NCBI RefSeq assembly: GCF_027158005.1
Contig: NZ_JAPVLQ010000003.1
Span: 496,001-560,000, forward strand
Source of the DNA: Rhodococcus sp. H36-A4
GTDB taxonomy: Bacteria; Actinomycetota; Actinomycetes; Mycobacteriales; Mycobacteriaceae
Length of the DNA stretch: 64,000 nucleotides
Direction: 5' to 3'
Each line of letters opens with the position of its first letter. Position 1 is the first letter of the stretch. Under the pieces are notes generated by a model, which saw only the letters and a program-made list of their open reading frames with translations, was not told where the DNA came from and ran no database searches. Made by a program: the position numbers and the translations under genes. This document shows positions 20,284 to 29,257 of the stretch, one piece after another.

Positions 20284-22674
20284 CTACATCACCTCGTTCG
20301 CTGCTTCGATATGCACGACGGTTCCGATGCCGGATCCCAACTGGGTGTGCACGTGGGATCCGGTAGAACGCATCGGGACCCACACCACCCGATCGGGCAT
20401 ATCGGTGATCGTCAAAGGAAGTGTCACCGTGCCCCTCTCGGATCGGACAGTGACGAGATCGCCGTCGCCGACTGAAATCTCTCGCGCAGTCCCGACCGAG
20501 AGCCGCACGACGGGTCGACGTGCGGTACCGGCGAGATGCGGCTCCCCGTCCTGCATTCGTCCTGAATCGAGGAGCATCCGCCAGGTCGCGAGGACCGCTT
20601 CGCCGATGCCAGCAGTAAGGGGCGCATCGAGAGCGGCACGATGGTCCGGCGGGGAGGCCGGCTCACCCTTCCACGTCGACAATGCCGCAATCTCGGCTCT
20701 GATGGTCGCGACATCGGGGGCGCCGAGGTCGACACCCATTTCGGCGGCCAGAGCATGCAGAACCCGACTGTCTGGCAGAGCCCTGACGTCGGTCAGTGCC
20801 GCCTCGAACGGCCGCGCCCGTCCTTCCCAATCGAGGAAGGATCCGGCCTTCTCGGCCACTGACGCAACGGGAAACACGACGTCTGCACGCTCGGTGACGT
20901 CGCTGGCTCGAATTTCGAGACTGACGACGAACGAGGCCTCGTCGACGGCCGCGGTAGCTGCGGCCGGGTCGGGAAGGTCGGCCAGTTGGACGCCGCCGAT
21001 CACGAGCGCACGAAGGGGCCGAGTGGATACCGCGTCGAGTATCTCGCTCGAGCCGAGTCCGACGGCATCGGGTAGCCCGCTCACGCCCCACTTGGCGGCC
21101 ATCTCTGCCCGAGCTGCCTCATCGATCACCGGACGCCCGCCCGGCAGCATATTCGGCAGCGCGCCGGCCTCGACAGCGCCGCGATCGCCGGCCCGACGGG
21201 GAATCCAGGCAAGTTTCGCGCCTGTCGACTCCGCGAAACGGAGAGCTGCAGACAGTCCGCCGGGTGTACTCGCGAGTCGTTCGCCGACGATCACGACTGC
21301 GCCGGCCTGCCGGAAGAGGTCGATCTCTTCGCGGTTCGACAGTGCCGCCAACGCTCCGACCTCGTCGGCAGGAACGCACTGTAACAGCTGGCCACCAAGC
21401 TTTTTCACGCCTGCGGACGCATACGGGGCGATCGAGACCACTCGTTGGCCGCGGGTTCGTACGGCCTTGCGCAAACGTAGGAAAACGATCGGCGATTCCT
21501 CTTCCGGCTCGAAGGCGAGCAGGAGAACTGCAGGCGCATGCTCGAGATGCTCGTATGTCACCGACAACGACCGCCCGGCGACGCATGCAGCAAGGAATTC
21601 GCTTTCTTCCACCGAATGAGTCCTCGCTCGGAAGTCGATGTGGTTGTTCCCAAGCACTATTCGAGTGAACTTCGAGTACGCGTACGCGTCTTCGTGGGTT
21701 ACCCGCCCACCGACTAGAACTCCTACGTCCCGGCCTGCAACTGCCAGCCCACGAGCGGCCACTGCCAATGCTTCGGACCACGACGCCGGTTCCAACACGC
21801 CGTCGTCATTTCGAACCAGGGGAGTGGTGATTCGGTCGCGTTCGGTTGCGTACGCGAATGCCCAGCGGCCTTTGTCACAGTTCCATTCCTCGTTGACTGC
21901 AGGATCGTCACCGGCCAAGCGGCGCAGCACTTTTCCGCGACGGTGGTCGGTGCGCTGGGCGCACCCGCTCGCGCAATGCTCGCAGGTGCTGGGCGTGGAG
22001 ACCAGGTCGTAGGGACGTGCTCGGAATCGGTATGCAGCGCCGGTGAGCGCCCCGACGGGACACACCTGAACGGTGTTTCCCGAGAAATAGGATTCGAACG
22101 GCTCGTTCTCGTAGATTCCGACCTGCTCCAGCGCGCCGCGCTCGAGTAACTCGATGAACGGGTCCCCAGCTATCTGCTGAGAGAAACGAGTACACCGTGC
22201 GCACAGGACACATCGTTCACGATCGAGCAGCACTTGCGAGGACAGCGGAATCGGCTTCCGGAAAGTACGTTTTACCTCGATGAATCGGGATTCGGAACGA
22301 CCGGCGGACATCGCCTGGTTCTGTAACGGACACTCACCACCCTTGTCACAGACCGGGCAATCGAGCGGATGATTGATGAGCAGTAGCTCCATGACACCTC
22401 GCTGTGCCTTGGCAGCGACGGGCGAGCTCTGCTGGGTATGGATCACCATGCCCTCGGTCACCGTAGTGGTGCACGAGGCGAGCAACTTACGTTGACCTTC
22501 CACCTCGACGAGACACTGACGGCACGCGCCAACAGGTTCGAGCAGCGGGTGATCGCAGAATCTAGGGATCTGGATTCCGTTCAGTTCGGCCGCTCGAATG
22601 ACCAACGTGCCGACAGGCACACGGACCTCGATGCCGTCGATGCTGACCGTCACAGTCTCCGTTGCGGTGGTCAT
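20284..22674 (-). CDS. nuoG: NADH-quinone oxidoreductase subunit G
   Basis: Largest peripheral subunit, 796 residues. N-terminal 2Fe-2S ligands (CDHP, CRQC, SC) are followed by the His/Cys ligands of the next cluster in [17 protein letters not shown] and the four Cys of CVLCARC with CPVGALT. The additional N7 cluster motif is present as CEHCASGC with a distant Cys in [13 protein letters not shown] molybdopterin-oxidoreductase-like domain without an evident cofactor role fills the C-terminal half. ATG 22674 overlaps the nuoF stop (ATGA). Confidence 0.97.
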   Translation of the reverse strand: MTTATETVTVSIDGIEVRVPVGTLVIRAAELNGIQIPRFCDHPLLEPVGACRQCLVEVEGQRKLLASCTTTVTEGMVIHTQQSSPVAAKAQRGVMELLLINHPLDCPVCDKGGECPLQNQAMSAGRSESRFIEVKRTFRKPIPLSSQVLLDRERCVLCARCTRFSQQIAGDPFIELLERGALEQVGIYENEPFESYFSGNTVQVCPVGALTGAAYRFRARPYDLVSTPSTCEHCASGCAQRTDHRRGKVLRRLAGDDPAVNEEWNCDKGRWAFAYATERDRITTPLVRNDDGVLEPASWSEALAVAARGLAVAGRDVGVLVGGRVTHEDAYAYSKFTRIVLGNNHIDFRARTHSVEESEFLAACVAGRSLSVTYEHLEHAPAVLLLAFEPEEESPIVFLRLRKAVRTRGQRVVSIAPYASAGVKKLGGQLLQCVPADEVGALAALSNREEIDLFRQAGAVVIVGERLASTPGGLSAALRFAESTGAKLAWIPRRAGDRGAVEAGALPNMLPGGRPVIDEAARAEMAAKWGVSGLPDAVGLGSSEILDAVSTRPLRALVIGGVQLADLPDPAAATAAVDEASFVVSLEIRASDVTERADVVFPVASVAEKAGSFLDWEGRARPFEAALTDVRALPDSRVLHALAAEMGVDLGAPDVATIRAEIAALSTWKGEPASPPDHRAALDAPLTAGIGEAVLATWRMLLDSGRMQDGEPHLAGTARRPVVRLSVGTAREISVGDGDLVTVRSERGTVTLPLTITDMPDRVVWVPMRSTGSHVHTQLGSGIGTVVHIEAANEVM

Positions 22675-23969
22675 GAGGTGAGTGCTCCCGCCATCAGGGT
22701 CGAACGATGTGGGTCGAACGGGCACGGCTTACCCAGGTGTTCGAGGTATTCCTCGCGAAAGTACTTCAGCGAGGACGTGATCGGACTGACAGCGCCGTCG
22801 CCGAGCGCGCAGAATGCTTTGCCGAGGATGCTGTCGGAGACGTCGAGCAGGGTATCGAGGTCGGCGAGTGTGCCCTGTCCGGTCTCGAGCCGCGCGTAGA
22901 TCCCGACCAGCCAGTAGGTGCCCTCCCGGCATGGCGTGCACTTGCCGCAGGACTCGTGCGCATAGAACTCGGTCCACCGTCTCACCGCGCGGACCACACA
23001 GGTGGTTTCGTCGAAGATCTGCAGAGCTTTGGTTCCTAGCATCGAACCGGCGGCGGCGACACCTTCGTAGTCCAAGGCGACGTCGAGGTGTTCGTCGGTG
23101 AATATCGGCGTCGAGGACCCGCCCGGTGTCCAGAACTTCAGGGTGTGACCCGCGCGAACTCCGCCTGCGTAATCGAGCAACTCGCGCAACGTAATTCCGA
23201 GCGGAGCCTCGTACTGACCGGGTTGGGTGACGTGGCCCGACAACGAGTACAGGGTGAAGCCCGGCGACTTTTCGGTCCCCATCGAACGAAACCAGTCGAC
23301 GCCATTGCGGAGTACCGCAGGGACACTCGCGATCGACTCGACGTTGTTCACCACAGTCGGACGCGCGTAGAGACCGGCGACGGCAGGAAACGGTGGTCGG
23401 AGGCGCGGCTGCCCGCGTTTGCCTTCGAGCGAATCCAATTGAGCAGTCTCCTCGCCGCAGATATAGGCGCCGGCGCCGGCGTGCACGATCACCTCGAGAT
23501 CGAAACCGCTGCCCAGGATGTCGCGTCCCAGATATCCCGACGCGTAGGCCTCGGCAACCGCGGCATGAAGTCTCCGCAGTACCGGTACCACCTCGCCTCG
23601 AAGGTAGATGTATGCACGATGCGCTCGAATTGCATAGGAAGCGATGACGATTCCCTCGAGCAGTACCTGCGGGGTCGCCAGGAGCAGTGGCATGTCCTTA
23701 CAGGTTCCGGGCTCCGACTCGTCGGCATTGACCACCAGGTAGTGCGCCTGACCGTCCTCCTGCGGAATGAAACTCCACTTCATTCCAGTCGGGAAGCCTG
23801 CACCGCCGCGACCTCGTAGACCCGAATCCTTGACTGTCGCGATGACGTCGTCCTCGGGCATCGACAGCGCTCGACGCAGGCCCTCGTAGCCGCCATGGCG
23901 CAGATAGGTTTCCAGGGTCCACGATTGCGGGTCGTCCCAGTAGTCGCTCAGAACTGGAGTCAGGGGCAC
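22671..23969 (-). CDS. nuoF: NADH-quinone oxidoreductase subunit F
   Basis: NADH- and FMN-binding subunit, 432 residues. NADH site [18 protein letters not shown] site [17 protein letters not shown] and the 4Fe-4S ligands [11 protein letters not shown] plus a C-terminal Cys in AFCALGDG are all intact. GTG 23969 begins one base after the nuoE stop. Confidence 0.98.
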   Translation of the reverse strand: MPLTPVLSDYWDDPQSWTLETYLRHGGYEGLRRALSMPEDDVIATVKDSGLRGRGGAGFPTGMKWSFIPQEDGQAHYLVVNADESEPGTCKDMPLLLATPQVLLEGIVIASYAIRAHRAYIYLRGEVVPVLRRLHAAVAEAYASGYLGRDILGSGFDLEVIVHAGAGAYICGEETAQLDSLEGKRGQPRLRPPFPAVAGLYARPTVVNNVESIASVPAVLRNGVDWFRSMGTEKSPGFTLYSLSGHVTQPGQYEAPLGITLRELLDYAGGVRAGHTLKFWTPGGSSTPIFTDEHLDVALDYEGVAAAGSMLGTKALQIFDETTCVVRAVRRWTEFYAHESCGKCTPCREGTYWLVGIYARLETGQGTLADLDTLLDVSDSILGKAFCALGDGAVSPITSSLKYFREEYLEHLGKPCPFDPHRSTLMAGALTS

Positions 23970-23970
23970 G

Positions 23971-24798
23971 TCAATTTCCCTTCTCGGGAGGTACCGATTC
24001 GCCAGGTGCAGGCGCGGGCTTGTCCTTGGTCGTTTCCTCTGCGGCGGAATCCGCCGACCCGAGGGGTGCGGGACCCTCGTCGGAGGGTTCGTGCACCGTC
24101 GGGGCAGTCATCGACAGTGCGCGTGCGACTCGCAGGCCGGCGAGGGTCGGGCCGCCCGCAGTACCACCGGTCTCTACCGCGCCGGGGCGTTCGTCGGGGA
24201 AACCCGCAAGTATTCGCTCGGTCTCCCGGAACGTGCAGAGCGACGCACCTCTGCTCGGAACGACCTCGCGTCCCGAACGCAAGTCGTCTAGCAGGGTGCG
24301 CGCAGACTCGGGAGTCTGATTGTCGAAGAACTCCCAGTTGACCATCACCACCGGTGCGTAATCGCAGGCAGCGTTGCATTCGATGTGAGTCAACGTGATG
24401 GGGTCGTCGACGCCTCCGGGGTGGTCCTCGAGAGCTTCGAGGATGGCATCGCCGCCCATCACCGCGCACAACGTGTTGGTGCACACTCCCACCAGATAGT
24501 CGCCGGTTGGTTCGCGCCGATACATCGAGTAGAAAGTTGCTACCGCGGTGACCTCGGCGCCGGTCAGTCCAAGCCGATGTGCGCAGAACTCGATACCTGT
24601 CGCAGTGATGTACCCGTCCTCGGCCTGGACCAGATGCAGCAGCGGCAGTAGTGCCGACCGCGCCATCTCCTGATCGACATCCCCGGGCGAGGTGTACCTG
24701 GCGACGATCCTGTCGGCGTCCAGAGACAACCGAGTTTCGGTGTCCGGTGGGTACGGGGCCGCCCGGGTGGTCAGTTGCACGAACACGGGTTCGCTCAT
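23971..24798 (-). CDS. nuoE: NADH-quinone oxidoreductase subunit E
   Basis: 2Fe-2S subunit next to nuoF; cluster ligands are the two Cys of GVCTNTLC and the two of ECNAACD. At 275 residues it is long: after the conserved domain (to about 200) it has a low-complexity Pro/Glu/Ala tail, as seen in related actinobacteria. ATG 24798 overlaps the nuoD stop by 4 bp. Confidence 0.96.
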   Translation of the reverse strand: MSEPVFVQLTTRAAPYPPDTETRLSLDADRIVARYTSPGDVDQEMARSALLPLLHLVQAEDGYITATGIEFCAHRLGLTGAEVTAVATFYSMYRREPTGDYLVGVCTNTLCAVMGGDAILEALEDHPGGVDDPITLTHIECNAACDYAPVVMVNWEFFDNQTPESARTLLDDLRSGREVVPSRGASLCTFRETERILAGFPDERPGAVETGGTAGGPTLAGLRVARALSMTAPTVHEPSDEGPAPLGSADSAAEETTKDKPAPAPGESVPPEKGN

Positions 24799-26099
24799 CT
24801 GTCCACACCTCCCATCACCGGATCGATACTGGCCACAGCGGCGATGACGTCAGCGACCATGCCGCCCTCACAGGTGGCTGCAACCGCTTGCAGGTTGGTG
24901 AAAGATGGATCTCGGTAGTGCACCCGAAACGGTCTCGTACCGCCGTCGCTGACCATGTGGACGCCGAGTTCACCGCGCGGCGATTCGACCGCGACATACA
25001 CCTGACCCGGTGGGACCCGAAAGCCCTCGGTGACGAGCTTGAAATGGTGGATCAACGATTCCATCGAGGTGTCCATGATCTCGCGGACGTGTTCGGCAGA
25101 ATTACCCATACCGTCCGGTCCGACGGAAAGGTCGGCAGGCCACGCTATTTTCTTGTCGTCCACCATGATCGGTCCTGGTCGAAGCCGGTCGAGGCACTGT
25201 TCGGCAATCTTGAGCGATTCCTTCATCTCGTCGATCCGCACGAGGTATCGACCGTAGGCGTCGCAACCGGTGTCCGTGCATACCTCGAATTCGTAGTTTT
25301 CGTATCCGCAATAGGGTTCGGAGACGCGGAGGTCATGAGGGAGACCGGTGGATCGAAGCATCGGACCGGTGATTCCCAGAGCCATACAGCCCGTCAGGTC
25401 GAGATAACCGATCCCTTTGGTCCTGGCCTTCCAGATCGAATTCTCGTTCAGCAAATTCGACATATCGCGGAGACGAACAGGCAGAGTTTTCAGCAACTCT
25501 CGTACTTTTGCCACGGCGTCTTCGGGTAGATCTTGGGCGAGTCCGCCGGGTCGAATGAACGCGTGGTTCATCCGCAATCCGGTGATCATCTCGAATACGT
25601 CGAGAATCAACTCGCGCTCACGAAACCCGAACAGCATCGCCGTAACTGCACCCAATTCCATTCCGCCGGTAGCCAGAGCGACAAGGTGCGAAGAAATGCG
25701 ATTGAGTTCCATCAACAGAACCCTGACGACGGTCGCACGTTCGGGTATTTCTTCGGTGATATCGAGCAGCTTTTCGACACCGAGACAATACGCAGTTTCG
25801 TTGAAGAAGGGGGACAAATAATCCATCCTGGTCACGAAGGTGACACCCTGCGTCCAATTTCGAAACTCGAGATTCTTTTCGATTCCAGTGTGCAGGTAGC
25901 CGATTCCGCATCGAGCTTCTGTCACGGTTTCGGCCTCGATCTCGAGAATCAGTCGAAGCACCCCGTGCGTCGACGGGTGTTGCGGCCCCATGTTGACGAC
26001 GATGCGCTCCTCGGAGGAGCCAGCGGCCGATTCTGCTGCAGCAGCAACTATGTCGTCCCAGTCCTGCCCAGAGACGGTCAACGATCGTTCGCTCGTCAC
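24795..26099 (-). CDS. nuoD: NADH-quinone oxidoreductase subunit D
   Basis: 49-kDa subunit, related to the hydrogenase large subunit, lining the quinone site; 434 residues. Motifs: [15 protein letters not shown], with the quinone-site His, and [17 protein letters not shown] 26099 overlaps the nuoC stop as GTGA; the longer frame reaching 26201 lies inside nuoC. Confidence 0.97.
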   Translation of the reverse strand: MTSERSLTVSGQDWDDIVAAAAESAAGSSEERIVVNMGPQHPSTHGVLRLILEIEAETVTEARCGIGYLHTGIEKNLEFRNWTQGVTFVTRMDYLSPFFNETAYCLGVEKLLDITEEIPERATVVRVLLMELNRISSHLVALATGGMELGAVTAMLFGFRERELILDVFEMITGLRMNHAFIRPGGLAQDLPEDAVAKVRELLKTLPVRLRDMSNLLNENSIWKARTKGIGYLDLTGCMALGITGPMLRSTGLPHDLRVSEPYCGYENYEFEVCTDTGCDAYGRYLVRIDEMKESLKIAEQCLDRLRPGPIMVDDKKIAWPADLSVGPDGMGNSAEHVREIMDTSMESLIHHFKLVTEGFRVPPGQVYVAVESPRGELGVHMVSDGGTRPFRVHYRDPSFTNLQAVAATCEGGMVADVIAAVASIDPVMGGVDR

Positions 26100-26749
26100 T
26101 TGTATCCCCGTCGTTGGTCCGGCGGAGGAATGCTCGCACCCTTGTACTCGACCGGGATTCCTCCGAGTGGATAGTCCTTGCGTTGTGGATGGCCTTCCCA
26201 ATCGTCGGGCATCTGAATTCGAGTCAACGAAGGATGACCGTCGAACTGGATTCCGAAGAAGTCGTATGTTTCACGTTCGTGCCAGTCGTCGGTCGGATAG
26301 ACCTCTACCAGCGACGGCAGATGCGGATCGGCATCCGAGACCGATACTTCGAGACGAATTCGACGATTGTGGGTTATCGACATCAAGGGAAACACCGCGT
26401 GTAGTTCTCGGTCGACCTGCTGGGGATAGTGGACGCCACTGACGCCCAGGCACAGTTCGAATCGAAGTTCCGGTTCGTTGCGGAGGGTCGTCGCTACCGC
26501 GAGAAGGTGTTCGCGTCGAACATGCAGGGTGAGCTGGCCGCGGAAGACCACGACCGCCTCCACTGCTTCGTCGAACGTCGTGTCGAGCAGGGGAAGCGTG
26601 CGCTCCAATTCATCGGCGATGGCATCGAAGTACCCGCCGTAGGGACGGGATGCACTCTCCCGCAGCAGCGCAGGTGGTACCAACCTCCCATATCCGGATG
26701 TGTCACCGGTACCTTTCACCCCGAACATTCCACGTCGATCGGACGTCAC
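26096..26749 (-). CDS. nuoC: NADH-quinone oxidoreductase subunit C
   Basis: 30-kDa subunit, 217 residues. The C-terminal signature [18 protein letters not shown] followed by [16 protein letters not shown] is diagnostic. GTG 26749 overlaps the nuoB stop as GTGA; the extra open frame to 27016 lies within nuoB. Confidence 0.97.
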   Translation of the reverse strand: MTSDRRGMFGVKGTGDTSGYGRLVPPALLRESASRPYGGYFDAIADELERTLPLLDTTFDEAVEAVVVFRGQLTLHVRREHLLAVATTLRNEPELRFELCLGVSGVHYPQQVDRELHAVFPLMSITHNRRIRLEVSVSDADPHLPSLVEVYPTDDWHERETYDFFGIQFDGHPSLTRIQMPDDWEGHPQRKDYPLGGIPVEYKGASIPPPDQRRGYK

Positions 26750-27300
26750 CGCAGCAACCCCTTGAGTTCGAAAGTGGGTGTCGACGCCAATGCGGCGGCT
26801 TCCGCTGCGCGGGCGACCGTTTCGCGGTTCACGCCGAGCGGCATCTCTTGTATTTTTTTGTGCAGTTCGAGGATTGCATCGAGCAGCATCTCCGGTCTGG
26901 GCGGGCACCCGGGCAGATAGATGTCCACCGGAACCACATGGTCGACGCCTTGGACGATCGCGTAGTTGTTGAACATGCCGCCCGAGGAGGCGCATACCCC
27001 CATGGCCAGAACCCATTTCGGCTCAGCCATCTGATCGTAGATCTGACGCAACACGGGCGCCATCTTCTGACTGACGCGGCCGGCGACGATCATCAGATCC
27101 GCCTGCCGCGGGGAGGCGCGAAAGGCCTCCATACCGAATCGGGCGATATCGAATCGGCCGGAACTGGTGGCCATCATTTCGATTGCGCAGCAGGCGAGAC
27201 CGAATGTGGCGGGCCAGAGTGAGCCTTTCCTGACGTATCCGGCGAGGCCTTCGACCGTACTCAGCAGGAAGCCACTCGGTAGCTTCTCTTCGAGACCCAT
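26746..27300 (-). CDS. nuoB: NADH-quinone oxidoreductase subunit B
   Basis: Holds cluster N2, the last electron carrier before quinone. The tandem cysteines [10 protein letters not shown] and the later GVCASSGG and [10 protein letters not shown] ligands are present; 184 residues. A 60-bp spacer separates it from nuoA, the only real gap in the operon. It contains an imperfect direct repeat of TCTGAAAGTGGCGAA (about 27326-27358, period 20). Confidence 0.97.
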   Translation of the reverse strand: MGLEEKLPSGFLLSTVEGLAGYVRKGSLWPATFGLACCAIEMMATSSGRFDIARFGMEAFRASPRQADLMIVAGRVSQKMAPVLRQIYDQMAEPKWVLAMGVCASSGGMFNNYAIVQGVDHVVPVDIYLPGCPPRPEMLLDAILELHKKIQEMPLGVNRETVARAAEAAALASTPTFELKGLLR

Positions 27301-27360
27301 ATCTGACCCTTCCGATCCAAAGTTTCTGAAAGTGGCGAAACGTATCTGAAAGTCGCGAAC

Positions 27361-27720
27361 CTAATCCCAGCTGAGCCCGCCGCGACGCCATTCGTAGGCG
27401 TAGGCGACTGCAGCGCTGACGACGAACAGTCCCATTGCGAGAAGCCCGAATACGCCGAGTGCGTCGAAATGCACGGCCCAGGGATAAAGAAAAACGATTT
27501 CGATGTCGAAAATGATGAACAGCATCGCCGTCAGATAGAACTTCACGGGGTAGCGACCTGCACCCATCGGTTGAGCTGTCGGCTCGATACCGCATTCGTA
27601 AGCATCCATCTTTGCCCTGTTGTACCGCTTCGGTCCGACTACCGAGGCGATGACGACGGAGACGAGAGCGAAGGCGACGGCGACAGCACCGAGGACGAGA
27701 ATGGGAATGTACTCGTTCAT
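27361..27720 (-). CDS. nuoA: NADH-quinone oxidoreductase subunit A
   Basis: First gene of the complex I operon. 119 residues with three helices (about 5-28, 62-83, 90-111) and the conserved loop YECGIEP. ATG 27720 is preferred because GGAGG lies about ten bases upstream; ATG 27741 is in frame but has no ribosome site. Confidence 0.96.
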   Translation of the reverse strand: MNEYIPILVLGAVAVAFALVSVVIASVVGPKRYNRAKMDAYECGIEPTAQPMGAGRYPVKFYLTAMLFIIFDIEIVFLYPWAVHFDALGVFGLLAMGLFVVSAAVAYAYEWRRGGLSWD

Positions 27721-27779
27721 GCTGTTCGCGCCTCCGTGCATGCCCTGTGGACAGCCTGTAGGAATGTGAGCTGAAACAC

Positions 27780-27785
27780 AGCCTA
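27780..27785 (-). promoter_or_regulatory. Candidate -10 box TAGGCT of the nuo operon
   Basis: TAGGCT on the minus strand about 60 nt before the nuoA ATG. It would give a leadered transcript, consistent with the GGAGG ribosome site. No -35 recognised. Confidence 0.35.
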
Positions 27786-27844
27786 CCGGTGCGATGCCCC
27801 GACGTGTCTCGGTTTCGGACTGTGCGGAGAGAGTGTCGGGTCCG

Positions 27845-28264
27845 TTACTCGGGAAAAGTTTGGGACGGTGGCACTTTCGGTAGGTTTTCGAGTAGTTTCA
27901 CGACCGTTTCCGTCAACACGAACGGGTCCAGTGGATGTGACACTGCGGCGTCTGCGCCGGACCAATCCGCCAACCATCTGTCGTCCGGTCGCCCGGTCAG
28001 AACCACCAATGGTGGACAGTGTGCGAGCTCGTCCCGTAGTTGCTTCGCTACGCCCATTCCCCCGGCCGGCGCCGACTCCCCGTCGAGTATGGCGAGGTCG
28101 ATGCCCCCGGCGTCCAGATGGTGAATCACCATCGGGGCCGATGCGACTTCGAGATAGTCGAACGCGCCGAGTGTCGCTTTCGGGCGTGTGCCGATAGCCG
28201 TCGTCACATATGCGCGCGTGTCGGAGTTGCTGCTGTACACGAGGATGCGGAGAGCAGGGGTCAC
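27845..28264 (-). CDS. Response-regulator-like receiver protein upstream of nuoA, degenerate active site
   Basis: A stand-alone receiver domain, 139 residues, no output domain. The phospho-acceptor Asp is present (LAILDGE) and the Thr follows (VVLTGR). However, the acidic pair normally after beta-1 is replaced (ILVYSSNSD), and the switch Lys-Pro is His-Pro (SHPLDP), so ordinary Mg-dependent phosphorylation is doubtful. The same kind of gene sits beside nuoA in M. tuberculosis (Rv3143, from memory), suggesting a link with complex I. GTG 28264 is chosen over 28330 because a -10 box lies 8 nt upstream. Confidence 0.75.
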   Translation of the reverse strand: MTPALRILVYSSNSDTRAYVTTAIGTRPKATLGAFDYLEVASAPMVIHHLDAGGIDLAILDGESAPAGGMGVAKQLRDELAHCPPLVVLTGRPDDRWLADWSGADAAVSHPLDPFVLTETVVKLLENLPKVPPSQTFPE

Positions 28265-28272
28265 GAGATCTG

Positions 28273-28278
28273 ATGCTA
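28273..28278 (-). promoter_or_regulatory. -10 box TAGCAT of the receiver-domain gene
   Basis: TAGCAT on the minus strand, 8 nt before GTG 28264. Confidence 0.4.
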
Positions 28279-28315
28279 CGACCGGGGACGTGGGAGAAGT
28301 GGGCGATTCATGTTT

Positions 28316-28353
28316 CCAAGAACGTTCCACTTGGGGTGAAAGTGTAACGTTCC
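28316..28353. promoter_or_regulatory. Repeated AACGTTCC sites between two divergent genes
   Basis: AACGTTCC occurs at 28321-28328 and 28346-28353, start-to-start spacing 25 bp. The first copy sits inside the inverted repeat CCAAG-N9-CTTGG (28316-28334). Possible operator; no regulator identified. Confidence 0.35.
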
Positions 28354-28421
28354 TCGCTTGTCGGGGATAGATCGTCGAACAGAGTCGCCACCGAGCGGCA
28401 GGCGGCCGAAAGGAACTTTCG

Positions 28422-28607
28422 ATGCAGGATCAGCACGCCCCGCAATTTCCGCACGTCTTCGGTCCGGCAGAGGACGTGCTGACCGAGTTCGGTGTGAGTC
28501 GGCAGAGTTTCATGGCCCGATTGCGCGAGATTCTCCTGCAGGATCCACCCCCCAAAGGCCTCGACGGCACGGATGTCGCTGCACTGCTGCGAGTCTGTCG
28601 CGCCTGA
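28422..28607 (+). CDS. Small conserved-looking protein of unknown function
   Basis: 61 residues, charged and helical, with no membrane segment. ATG 28422 follows AAAGGAA at a good distance. The stop lies in TGATCA (28605-28610), which also stops the convergent reductase gene with no spacer. That tight end and normal codon use support a real gene. I do not recognise the family. Confidence 0.5.
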   Translation: MQDQHAPQFPHVFGPAEDVLTEFGVSRQSFMARLREILLQDPPPKGLDGTDVAALLRVCRA

Positions 28608-29153
28608 TCAGGTTCTCGCGTACTCGAGAATTGCGTTGCCCTTGGACGTCCTGCGCAAACTGCGCAACTCGAGCTTGGTGAGCGGGTCACCGGGTTCGAA
28701 CATCCTTCGACCCGAACCTGCAATCACGGGGTGCGTCATCAGCGTCAGTGAGTCGAGGAGTCCGGCGAAGAACAGGTGGCGAACGATGGAAATGCCGCCG
28801 ACCACGGCGATCTCTCCTCCTTCCGATGCCTTCAGATCGTGAACGAAGTCATCGAGATCCCCGTCGATGAGTGAGGCATTCGCCCAGGCAAGTGGACCGG
28901 CAAGCGTCCTGGAAGCGACGTGCTTGGGAACCGAATTGATGAAGCCCCCGAAGCCGTCCTCGTCCCCTGCGGTCGGCCAATAGTTCGACCACTGCTCGTA
29001 TCCGACTCGTCCGAGAATCACCGTGTCCACTCGCTCGATCATCGCCCCCAGCAGACCCCCCATTTCTTCGTCGAAACTATCGAACTGCCATTGATCGGGG
29101 GACTCGACCACGCCGTCGACGGAGTGAAACAGACCTGCTGTCAGTGTGCGCAT
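28608..29153 (-). CDS. Dihydrofolate-reductase-fold protein (RibD C-terminal type)
   Basis: 181 residues matching the DHFR/RibD-C superfamily common in actinobacteria: opening MRTLTAGLFHSVDGVVESP, VDTVILGRVGYEQW, and the NADPH-binding GGEIAVVGGISIVRHLF region (VVGGISIV). Substrate unknown; these are usually not the essential folate DHFR. ATG 29153 with AGAAG upstream. Upstream codons of the longer frame show no homology. Confidence 0.82.
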   Translation of the reverse strand: MRTLTAGLFHSVDGVVESPDQWQFDSFDEEMGGLLGAMIERVDTVILGRVGYEQWSNYWPTAGDEDGFGGFINSVPKHVASRTLAGPLAWANASLIDGDLDDFVHDLKASEGGEIAVVGGISIVRHLFFAGLLDSLTLMTHPVIAGSGRRMFEPGDPLTKLELRSLRRTSKGNAILEYART

Positions 29154-29257
29154 CGATCTTCTCTTTTCGTGGTTGTCAGGGCTTTTCTCGTTCGACCTGT
29201 GGGCCCGGTGAAACTCATCGGTACGCGAGCGTGCCATCGAGGTAGCAGACTGGTGCC

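Noticed and set aside
20048-21619. 523-residue plus-strand ORF
   Set aside because: Antisense to nuoG and nuoH, composition dominated by Ser/Arg/Pro; shadow of well-identified genes.
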